From Opitutia bacterium (GTDB lineage Bacteria; Verrucomicrobiota; Verrucomicrobiia; Opitutales; Seribacteraceae): 10,575 bases of DNA. Location: positions 1 to 10,575 of the forward strand of contig JABHOU010000070.1 in the NCBI GenBank assembly GCA_018695085.1. Direction: 5' to 3'. The translations under genes were made by a program, and so were the position numbers. Shown one piece after another: positions 1-6,496 of this stretch. Each line of letters starts with the position of its first letter. The first letter of the stretch is position 1. The notes below the pieces were generated by a model. It made no database searches, was not told the origin of the DNA, and saw nothing but the letters and a program-made list of their open reading frames with translations.

Positions 1-968
1 GCGGATTGCCATGCGGAGAATGTTTGATTCCAAGCTTGGCGACGAGTGATTTGCCTTTCCTTGTGCTCGGCAAAGTAGGCCCGAACTTCGTCCGACACGA
101 AGAAAGTTTCCTCGGGCAAGCCCAATCCTTGACGAGCGGTCTCGGCAAACTTGGCCCCACCTTCCCCATGTCCGGCCGAGGTACCCTCGACTTCGGGGAT
201 TCCCTTGCCAATGACGGTCTTGATCTCGATGAAGGTTGGTTTACCATTTGTGTTGGCCCGAGCGCGAGCAAGGGCATCGGCAATAGCTTGCATGTCATGC
301 CCGTCTTCCAAGCGCTCAACCTCAAAACCATATGCAGCGAAGCGATCCAGCACGCTTTCACTCTGAGTTGCTGAAGCCATCGCGTCCAAGGTGACGTCAT
401 TTGAATCGTAAAGCAGGACAAGGTTGTCGAGGCCAACGTGCGCGGCCAAGGACGCAGCCTCTGCGGCAACTCCTTCCTGAAGGCAACCATCTCCCGCCAA
501 GCATACGACTTGATGGTTAATGATTTCGTGCTCGGGGGTGTTGAAATGGGCGGCAGCCATCTTGCCGGCTATGGCCATTCCCACTGCATTGCCCAGCCCT
601 TGACCAAGAGGACCCGTAGTCGATTCAACTCCCGGCGTTTCACCAAATTCCGGATGTCCCGGCGTCTTGCTGTGCAATTGGCGGAAGTTCTTGATTTCCT
701 CGAGAGAAAGATCGAACCCAGCCAAATGGAGCCATCCATAGAGAAACATGCTGCCATGTCCCGCTGAAAGTACAAAGCGATCGCGATTGAGCCATGCCGC
801 ATCGGTGGGATCCACCTGAAGGTCGTGCCCGAAAAGAACGGCCCCGAGTTCAGCAGCCCCTAAAGGCAAGCCAAGGTGACCGGAACTGCATGCGTGAATA
901 GCATCGATAGAAAGACCGCGAGCCTCTGAGGCGGCTTGCTTGAGGATATCTAATGGGAGGATTTTCAT
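1..968 (-). CDS. tkt: Transketolase, N-terminal half (3' end beyond window)
   Basis: Transketolase transfers two-carbon ketol units between sugar phosphates in the non-oxidative pentose phosphate (or Calvin) pathway, using thiamine diphosphate and a divalent metal. The 322 visible codons cover the pyrophosphate-binding domain and part of what follows; the family is usually about 620-670 residues, so about half is missing off the left edge. Visible motifs in order: SSGHLGLPLG near residue 28 (first catalytic His region), SAGHGSMFLYGWLH, TPGHPEF, TTGPLGQGLGNAVGMA, and the thiamine-diphosphate/metal motif that starts GDGCLQEG and ends YDSND. A later HGEGG segment is also typical. The ATG at 966-968 gives the normal N-terminus. 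There is no Shine-Dalgarno sequence upstream (the minus-strand leader reads CTTCCCCTTT before ATG). It lies 92 bases downstream of an exported-protein gene on the same strand, but a possible terminator lies between them. The Leu after SGH, where most transketolases have Pro, is a lineage-like variant. Family assignment is very secure. Confidence 0.96.
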   Translation of the reverse strand, partial: MKILPLDILKQAASEARGLSIDAIHACSSGHLGLPLGAAELGAVLFGHDLQVDPTDAAWLNRDRFVLSAGHGSMFLYGWLHLAGFDLSLEEIKNFRQLHSKTPGHPEFGETPGVESTTGPLGQGLGNAVGMAIAGKMAAAHFNTPEHEIINHQVVCLAGDGCLQEGVAAEAASLAAHVGLDNLVLLYDSNDVTLDAMASATQSESVLDRFAAYGFEVERLEDGHDMQAIADALARARANTNGKPTFIEIKTVIGKGIPEVEGTSAGHGEGGAKFAETARQGLGLPEETFFVSDEVRAYFAEHKERQITRRQAWNQTFSAWQS

Positions 969-997
969 AAAGGGGAAGTGAATAAAACGCCTGTCAC

Positions 998-1041
998 AAA
1001 AATGGCGAGCCTTAGATTCGAGAGTGGTGAAAATCTCCCGC
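998..1041 (-). terminator. Possible intrinsic terminator after the exported-protein gene
   Basis: Read on the minus strand, the 92-base gap after the stop codon at 1061 holds GCGGG-AGATT, a 13-base loop, AATCT, a four-base bulge and CTCGC (1041 down to 1005, one G-U pair). Two bases later comes a run of five T (1002-998). This resembles a weak rho-independent terminator between the exported-protein gene and the transketolase gene. The large loop and the bulge make it a modest candidate. Confidence 0.3.
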
Positions 1042-1060
1042 AAAAAAGGATGAAAGTGGA

Positions 1061-2275
1061 CTACTTGCTGAAAATAACGTCTTTGGCCGTAAGCTCGACT
1101 TCGTTCTCGCCGGGATTGACCTTCACTTCTTTCGACCAAATGGTGACGACGTCGGTCTCCAAGTCCTTGTCGACACCAATGAGAAAGTACTTCTCATCCG
1201 GAGAAAGACCTGCCACGGCGGCTTTGCCATAGGGATCAGTCCGGGTTCTGCGAACCTTGGCCTCGAGGAGAATTGATTTAACGCCCAAGGCAATTTCGGG
1301 ATAGGCGGTTTTATCCTTTTCCGAACGGCCCCAAAGATCAACTAGGGTGGAAACTTCGGCGGCAACCGCATCTTGCAGTTTGAGCTGACTCAACAATTCC
1401 TGAACGTTCCTGGTGGTTACGTAAAATTCCGAAGCTTGCGCGGGACGAACACCACCGCCTGGCAAATTAACGTTCGCACTCAGCTTTAGGATGGAACCCA
1501 GAGGAGACGCGGAGCGGCCTTCAGCTTTAAAACCGAGATCCGAGAGTGTACGCTCGGCAGTAGGAGGGAGGTTGTCTTGGGAACGGAAGGCACTACCACG
1601 AAGATTGGGCAGCAGGGGTCTCGTAGGCGGCTCGGGAACCAAAACATCCGAAAGCTTAGGGGAAGGAACGGCTTGTACTAGACGCTTGATCTCCGATGGT
1701 TTTGTCGAAAGTTTTTCCAGAAGGTTTGCCAACTCTTCGGCCTGCTCGTGCAAAGTCACGTCATCTTCATCGAGAAAGGCGGCCAATTGATCGTCTCCGG
1801 GACGAGCCACCTTTGGGGTAACTGTCCCAAGAAGTTGCTGTTCTATTTTCCGCACCCGCTCAGCAAGCTCTGAACTCGGTGACGTCGTAGCAACGGAAGC
1901 AGATGGCATTTTCTTGATGCTTTCGAGATCAACGATTCCGAAAACTTTTGGCAATTTCCGAGGAAACTTTCCGGCGAGGGATGGGTTGCTTCGCAAGCTT
2001 CGGAGGGAAATAAAAGATGAATCACCAGCATCAATACGCGCAAAAGGATCAAAAGGAACCGGGAATAACAAAGGAGCACGAAAGGAACGCTGACGATAGT
2101 CCCGAATGGTGGGACCGTCCAAATCATCCATTCGCAAAGGCCATTCAAGGGCGGAATTATCTATAAACTCACCCGTTGAATGTTGAGCTGAGAGCGAATT
2201 CTTAGCAAATAACAAGGCACCTAAACACCAAAATGAAGAGACGAATTGATGAACCTTAATTGAAGCGATAGGCAT
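1061..2275 (-). CDS. Exported protein of unknown function, 404 aa
   Basis: I do not recognise this protein. The N-terminus looks like a Sec signal peptide: a basic start, a hydrophobic stretch around residues 11-24 and a plausible signal peptidase I site after residue 30 (SLSA before QH). The mature part therefore probably lies outside the cytoplasm. Residues 40-230 are polar and rich in Pro, Ser and charged residues, with a predicted helical stretch near 136-200. Around residues 320-404 there is a more ordered region. It includes RTDPYG (345-350), then KYFLIGV, VTIWSKEV, NPGENEVEL and a final TAKDVIFSK. This alternating hydrophobic pattern looks like a small beta-sandwich of the carboxypeptidase-regulatory/transthyretin type, but that is inference. 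The ATG at 2273-2275 is chosen because it yields the signal peptide; no Shine-Dalgarno sequence precedes it. It is divergent from the ABC transporter operon. Confidence 0.75.
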   Translation of the reverse strand: MPIASIKVHQFVSSFWCLGALLFAKNSLSAQHSTGEFIDNSALEWPLRMDDLDGPTIRDYRQRSFRAPLLFPVPFDPFARIDAGDSSFISLRSLRSNPSLAGKFPRKLPKVFGIVDLESIKKMPSASVATTSPSSELAERVRKIEQQLLGTVTPKVARPGDDQLAAFLDEDDVTLHEQAEELANLLEKLSTKPSEIKRLVQAVPSPKLSDVLVPEPPTRPLLPNLRGSAFRSQDNLPPTAERTLSDLGFKAEGRSASPLGSILKLSANVNLPGGGVRPAQASEFYVTTRNVQELLSQLKLQDAVAAEVSTLVDLWGRSEKDKTAYPEIALGVKSILLEAKVRRTRTDPYGKAAVAGLSPDEKYFLIGVDKDLETDVVTIWSKEVKVNPGENEVELTAKDVIFSK

Positions 2276-2648
2276 AGTCTATAATAACAAGGGGTAATTT
2301 TATTGGAGATTATGCAAAGCTTTTCTTCTTGCCAATGGAAAAAAGTTCCGTTTCTGGTAATGAAAATCGCATAAACTCCAATTAACGTGAAACCGACATT
2401 AGTAGATCTTGCGTTTCAGGAAAAGTTGCGAAACTGCCCTTGAAACAGCTCTAACATATTAATTTCTTCAATGAGAAGACCCTGCACATTGCTGAATCGT
2501 TTATTCACTGCTGAATAATAACATCTCTGGTTTAACAAAGAATTTTTCCATGGTGGTTTTTCGCTCGGTACAAGTGAAAGTTAAACAAAACTAACATCCG
2601 GCATCGCAAATAAGAGATCCGAAAACCTTTAAGACACACTAACAAATC
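2276..2648. other. Divergent AT-rich intergenic region with small repeats
   Basis: This 373-base gap separates the minus-strand exported-protein gene from the plus-strand ABC operon, so it must hold the promoters for both, but I see no convincing paired -35/-10 boxes. Two sequence patterns stand out. TGAAT (2493-2497), ATTCA (2503-2507) and TGAAT (2512-2516) form alternating inverted half-sites. They sit inside an imperfect 11-base direct repeat CAYTGCTGAAT with a 19-base pitch (2487-2497 and 2506-2516). Further left, GTTTCAGG (2413-2420) and CTTGAAAC (2439-2446) form an imperfect inverted repeat with an 18-base loop. Either could be an operator or chance in AT-rich DNA. I see no RNA gene or credible small coding region here. 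Confidence 0.4.
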
Positions 2649-3380
2649 ATGTCAGAATCAACACAACATCCCAAACCAATGATAGAGGCAAAGGGTCTCT
2701 GCAAGTACTACGGCGACTTCATTGCAGTCGAAGACTTGAACTTTGCAATAAATGAAGGCGAAGTAGTAGCTTTTCTCGGGCCCAATGGAGCCGGAAAGAG
2801 CACCACGATGAAAATGCTCACGGGCTTTCTAGCACCTTCAGCGGGCACCTCTCGCATTTGCGGTTTGGAAGTTTCCGAAAATCGAGCAGAGGTCGCCAAT
2901 CGAATCGGTTATCTCCCCGAAAACGGTCCCCTGTACGAGGAAATGACTCCTGTAGATTTGCTAAATTTCTTTGGAGATGCTCGCGGCATGGACAAAAACC
3001 TGAAGGCAAGCCGCATCGAAAAAGTGATCGACCAATGTGCCCTCCAAACCGTCGTCACCAAACCTATTTCTAAATTATCCCGGGGATTTCGCCAGCGAGT
3101 AGGCATGGCTAACGTACTCCTCCACGAACCTGACGTGCTTATCATGGACGAACCGACCGCGGGTCTTGATCCCAACCAGGTATTAGAGGTCAGGAAGACG
3201 ATTAAGGGTTTGGGTAAGACGATTTTGCTGTCCACTCACATTCTTCAAGAAGTCAGAAATGTAGCGGACCGAATCCTTCTCATTAATCAAGGAAGGCTTG
3301 TATTTTCAGGAACTCCCGACGACCTGAAAGAAGAATCTTCGCTCGACGACTGGTTCAATCGAGAAACCAAAGCCGCCTGA
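2649..3380 (+). CDS. ABC transporter ATP-binding protein, GldA-like (ABC-2 type)
   Basis: This is the cytoplasmic nucleotide-binding subunit of an ABC-2 type transporter and should work as a dimer driving the permease encoded next. All core motifs are visible in 243 residues: Walker A GPNGAGKST at 44-52, signature LSRGF at 143-147 followed by RQRVGMA, Walker B VLIMDEP at 163-169, D-loop AGLDP at 171-175 and the switch His at 197 in LLSTH. The Q-loop region reads GYLPENGPLY (87-96), without the usual Gln, as in the GldA subgroup as I remember it. GldA/F/G are named for gliding motility in Flavobacterium, but homologues are widespread in non-gliding bacteria, so no gliding role is implied. The ATG at 2649 gives a normal N-terminus; the leader is A-rich with no Shine-Dalgarno sequence. 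It is the first gene of a three-gene operon, 47 bases before the permease. It is slightly shorter at the C-terminus than many ABC-2 ATPases (about 300 aa). Confidence 0.93.
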   Translation: MSESTQHPKPMIEAKGLCKYYGDFIAVEDLNFAINEGEVVAFLGPNGAGKSTTMKMLTGFLAPSAGTSRICGLEVSENRAEVANRIGYLPENGPLYEEMTPVDLLNFFGDARGMDKNLKASRIEKVIDQCALQTVVTKPISKLSRGFRQRVGMANVLLHEPDVLIMDEPTAGLDPNQVLEVRKTIKGLGKTILLSTHILQEVRNVADRILLINQGRLVFSGTPDDLKEESSLDDWFNRETKAA

Positions 3381-3427
3381 ATTTCATCCCTTGAATTCTC
3401 TTACAATATAAAATTTTAATATTTCCT

Positions 3428-6400
3428 ATGAACTTCAATGCAGTACTAGCAGTGTTCAAACGCAACCTCGCCTCCTACTTTGGCAGTCCTAGTGGTTACG
3501 TATTTATTTGTGCATTCCTCCTCGCAAGTGGATTGGCCGCTTTCTGGCCTCAGGAATTCTTTGATTCCAATCTCGCGAACCTCGATCAATTAAACAGGTT
3601 TTTGCCTCTTATCTTTCTTGGCTTCATTCCCGCCATCACTATGAGCGTTTGGGCGGACGAGCGACGACAAGGAACGGATGAACTCCTGCTGACGTTGCCG
3701 GGTAGCGATCTCGACGTAGTGATTGGGAAATACCTTGGTGCAGTCGCTATTTTCACCGTCTCCCTCTTCTTTTCACTTCTCGCCAACATTTACGTACTTA
3801 GCGACTTGGGATCCCCCGACCTCGGTCTGCTTTTCTCGACGTATGTCGGTTACTGGTTCGTAGGCTTGTCAATGTTGGGCATAGGCATGGTCGCATCTTT
3901 TCTTACTTCTAATCTAACAGTAGCCTTCATACTCGGGGTTGCATTCAACACACCCATCGCTCTCCTCGGGGACTGGCAGTGGGGAATCTCAGAAAACTTT
4001 CTCGATTTCAGTCGTGGAATCATAAGCATCTCCAGCATGGCCTTCTTCTTCGGTCTAGCATGCTCCATGCTTTATCTTTGCTCCGTCCTCATCGGACGCA
4101 GGCACTGGGCAGGGGGACCCTCGGGAACTCCCCGAGCCCTTCACCATGGCGTTCGAACTCTGGCCACTTTAATAGCCGCCCTTTCGATTACGATGTTCTT
4201 CCGAAACAACGACTTCATTCGCTTGGATGCGACTGCGGAAAAACTCAGTACGCTTTCCGATGGTAGTCTCGCCTTGATCGATTCCATCGAAAAAGAAAAC
4301 GGTGCGATCGAGATCGAAGCTTTTGTAAGCCCGGCGGACGCAATGCCTGAATCCTATGTGCAGACCAGAATCAATTTGCTCAGCACATTGCGGGAATTGG
4401 AACGAGACAGCCAAAACCTTACAGTGAATGTATATACCATCGATGCGGAAGACAATGCTTCACTGACTGCAGAGAAATACGGGGTCATCAACTTGAACGG
4501 GAATAGCCCTCCCCTTTCTGTTCAAGAACAAGGTCGCTGGACGACTTGGAACAAAGATCTGTATCTTGGTTTGGTCGTCAAAGGAAATGCCGGCCAACAA
4601 ACGATTCCATTCTTTTACAAAGGTCTACCCGTCGAATATGAGATCATGAGAACAATCATGGCGGCAAGTGGTTCTTCGGTAAAAAAGCGCATTGGAATCT
4701 TCAAAACCGATGCTCCTATGATGGGTGCCGCAGGAATGGGCATGATGGGCATTCCGATGGGAGGCGGATCCCCACCTTGGCAATTCGTAACCGAGTTGAG
4801 AAAGCAGTACGATGTGCAGGAAGTCACCGGAGGCCCGATCAACAAAGGCGACTACGACGCACTTGTGGTCGTTCAACCATCCACACTCGATGAGGAAAAG
4901 CTCGGCGACCTAATTGCCGCAATCAAGGCGGGCGTACCCACAGCAGTATTTGAAGACCCCCTCCCCTTGATCCATGGTGGTTTCCCCGGCACTTACGAAC
5001 CACGACGAAGCAATCAGCAAGGCGGCGGACCCGGGCAACCTCCCCCGCCCGCGCCCAGCAAGGGAGATATATCCAAACTGTGGAGCCTACTTGGCGTTCA
5101 TTTCAACGTAGCCCCGAAAGATCGCTTGGCAGGGATAAGGCGAGAATTGGGAATTCTTCGGGCGACCGCCAATCAGACTCTCGCTCCCTTGAGAGGACGT
5201 TTCCCAGAAGTCGGCGGATTTTTCAGCAAGCTTGGCGAACTGGATGCCAAGGCCGCCGAATTCGAGGCTCGGGTCAAGGCAAACTCCCCTCTAGCTCAAA
5301 GCGATTGGGATAGCCTCAAATTGGAAGACCTTCGAGAAACAGTACGAAAATTGGATTACAACCACCCCATTCGCCAAGGAGTCGAACAAAGACTGATTGC
5401 TCCCGTTGAGGAACGGCTCAAGGGATTGGAAAAGCGAGTATTGAGGGATTCCTACAACCCATTTCCTAAGATTGAACGAAATGAAGAACAGTTCCCCAGT
5501 GAATTCATCTACGTCGGTGGAACGGAAAATTCCTTCGGCGATACCGAAGTGACCTCAGAGCTCCAATATCTTCTATTCACTTGTCCGGGTTCGCTTCATG
5601 ATTCGGGCGCCAAGGGGTTGAAATTCACACCCATGCTCAGAACTCGAGGACCAGTTGACGATAAAAGTAAGGGTACGGGAGCCACCAGCCTCGACAACTT
5701 TTGGACCGGTGGAGTTTTCGGATCTCCCCGACGATTCAATCCGGCTCGAACCCTATATCAGGGAAATGGGACTTCCCAAGTAATCGGCGCCTTCATCAGC
5801 GGACAAGTCCGAGATGGAAACTCCACAAATGAGCTCAATCTTTCTTTAGTGGCAGATGCCGATGTTTTAGCCGACCCCTTCTACAATATCCGCAGTCGGG
5901 GACCGGAATCCGACTTCCCGCTCGACGTGGACAATGTTACCTTCGCACTCAATATCGTGGACAAGCTTGCAGGAGAAACAAAATTTCTCGACATCCGAAA
6001 TCGTCGTCGGCTTCACCGCACTCTGGAGGAATTCGAGAAAAGCATAGAAGAAGCGCGCGAAGAGGAATCGAATGCTACTGAAGAAGCCAATGAGTCGATG
6101 AAGATCCTTATGGCGGAGGAAAATAAGAAATTGAACCAAGCTCTCGCAGAGGTCCAGACGCGTCAAGGCGCCATGACGCAAGGACAATTCATGCAAGTAC
6201 TGCAAACTGAGGCCGCCAAGCTACAAAAAAACTTAGGCAGAAAGGAACGCGAACTTAAAAAAGAGACCGACAAAAAAATAAAAAGTGCCCAAAGAAAACG
6301 AGATCGGAAGATAAAGAATAAGCAAGACACCATCAAAAGCTTATCGGTTTTTCTTCCACCGATCCCCTTGTTGTTAATCGCAATCGCCGTTTTTGTCAGA

Positions 6401-6451
6401 AAACGAGCAGCTGAGATTCAAGGAGCTCATTCAAATCGCGTTCGCAAGTAA
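3428..6451 (+). CDS. ABC-2 permease fused to GldG-like extracytoplasmic domain (GldF-GldG fusion)
   Basis: This is the membrane subunit of the transporter, 1007 residues. Residues 1-225 resemble a GldF-type ABC-2 permease with about six membrane segments (near 22-40, 60-78, 104-125, 137-158, 163-180 and 198-223). It includes the cytoplasmic ADERRQGTDELLLTLP segment (76-91) typical of the family. A basic loop (224-243) leads into a seventh segment (about 243-258). After it comes a long extracytoplasmic part resembling GldG (ABC-type auxiliary domain), with LDATAEKLSTLSDGS (266-280), YNPFPK (676-681), PSEFIYV (690-696) and LVADADVLADPFYN (807-820). The last membrane segment is about 974-990, followed by RKR. 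Oddities: a Met/Gly-rich loop (431-448), a Pro/Gly linker (531-543), a helical stretch of about 108 residues (565-672) where I expect a short junction, and a charged coiled-coil-like helix (862-970). GldF and GldG are separate proteins in Flavobacterium. The substrate is unknown. The start lacks a Shine-Dalgarno sequence. Confidence 0.88.
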   Translation: MNFNAVLAVFKRNLASYFGSPSGYVFICAFLLASGLAAFWPQEFFDSNLANLDQLNRFLPLIFLGFIPAITMSVWADERRQGTDELLLTLPGSDLDVVIGKYLGAVAIFTVSLFFSLLANIYVLSDLGSPDLGLLFSTYVGYWFVGLSMLGIGMVASFLTSNLTVAFILGVAFNTPIALLGDWQWGISENFLDFSRGIISISSMAFFFGLACSMLYLCSVLIGRRHWAGGPSGTPRALHHGVRTLATLIAALSITMFFRNNDFIRLDATAEKLSTLSDGSLALIDSIEKENGAIEIEAFVSPADAMPESYVQTRINLLSTLRELERDSQNLTVNVYTIDAEDNASLTAEKYGVINLNGNSPPLSVQEQGRWTTWNKDLYLGLVVKGNAGQQTIPFFYKGLPVEYEIMRTIMAASGSSVKKRIGIFKTDAPMMGAAGMGMMGIPMGGGSPPWQFVTELRKQYDVQEVTGGPINKGDYDALVVVQPSTLDEEKLGDLIAAIKAGVPTAVFEDPLPLIHGGFPGTYEPRRSNQQGGGPGQPPPPAPSKGDISKLWSLLGVHFNVAPKDRLAGIRRELGILRATANQTLAPLRGRFPEVGGFFSKLGELDAKAAEFEARVKANSPLAQSDWDSLKLEDLRETVRKLDYNHPIRQGVEQRLIAPVEERLKGLEKRVLRDSYNPFPKIERNEEQFPSEFIYVGGTENSFGDTEVTSELQYLLFTCPGSLHDSGAKGLKFTPMLRTRGPVDDKSKGTGATSLDNFWTGGVFGSPRRFNPARTLYQGNGTSQVIGAFISGQVRDGNSTNELNLSLVADADVLADPFYNIRSRGPESDFPLDVDNVTFALNIVDKLAGETKFLDIRNRRRLHRTLEEFEKSIEEAREEESNATEEANESMKILMAEENKKLNQALAEVQTRQGAMTQGQFMQVLQTEAAKLQKNLGRKERELKKETDKKIKSAQRKRDRKIKNKQDTIKSLSVFLPPIPLLLIAIAVFVRKRAAEIQGAHSNRVRK

Positions 6452-6455
6452 CGCG
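6437..6455 (+). other. Short hairpin spanning the permease stop codon
   Basis: CGCGTT (6437-6442) and AACGCG (6450-6455) are perfect inverted repeats of six bases around a seven-base loop, and the TAA stop codon (6449-6451) lies across the loop and the right arm. No T-run follows, so it does not look like a terminator. It could slightly affect messenger stability or coupling to the next gene, or be chance. Confidence 0.3.
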
Positions 6456-6496
6456 TAAACTCTATTTCGCACAAACCGAAAACTTTTACTTCAGCC

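Noticed and set aside
438..767. Plus-strand open frame of 109 codons opposite transketolase
   Set aside because: The minus strand has unmistakable transketolase motifs across the same bases; this frame has no recognisable protein features.
2312..2374. A 20-codon plus-strand frame in the divergent gap with GGAG three bases before the ATG
   Set aside because: Spacing is too short for a normal ribosome site, the genes here do not use such sites, and the peptide has no recognisable feature.
3391..3412. TTGAAT and TATAAA as a promoter between ATPase and permease
   Set aside because: The spacing is only 10 bases, far from the usual 16-18, and the region is simply AT-rich within a tight operon.
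2649..6451. Gliding motility apparatus based on GldA/F/G similarity
   Set aside because: Such homologues are common in non-gliding bacteria and no other gliding gene is in the window.
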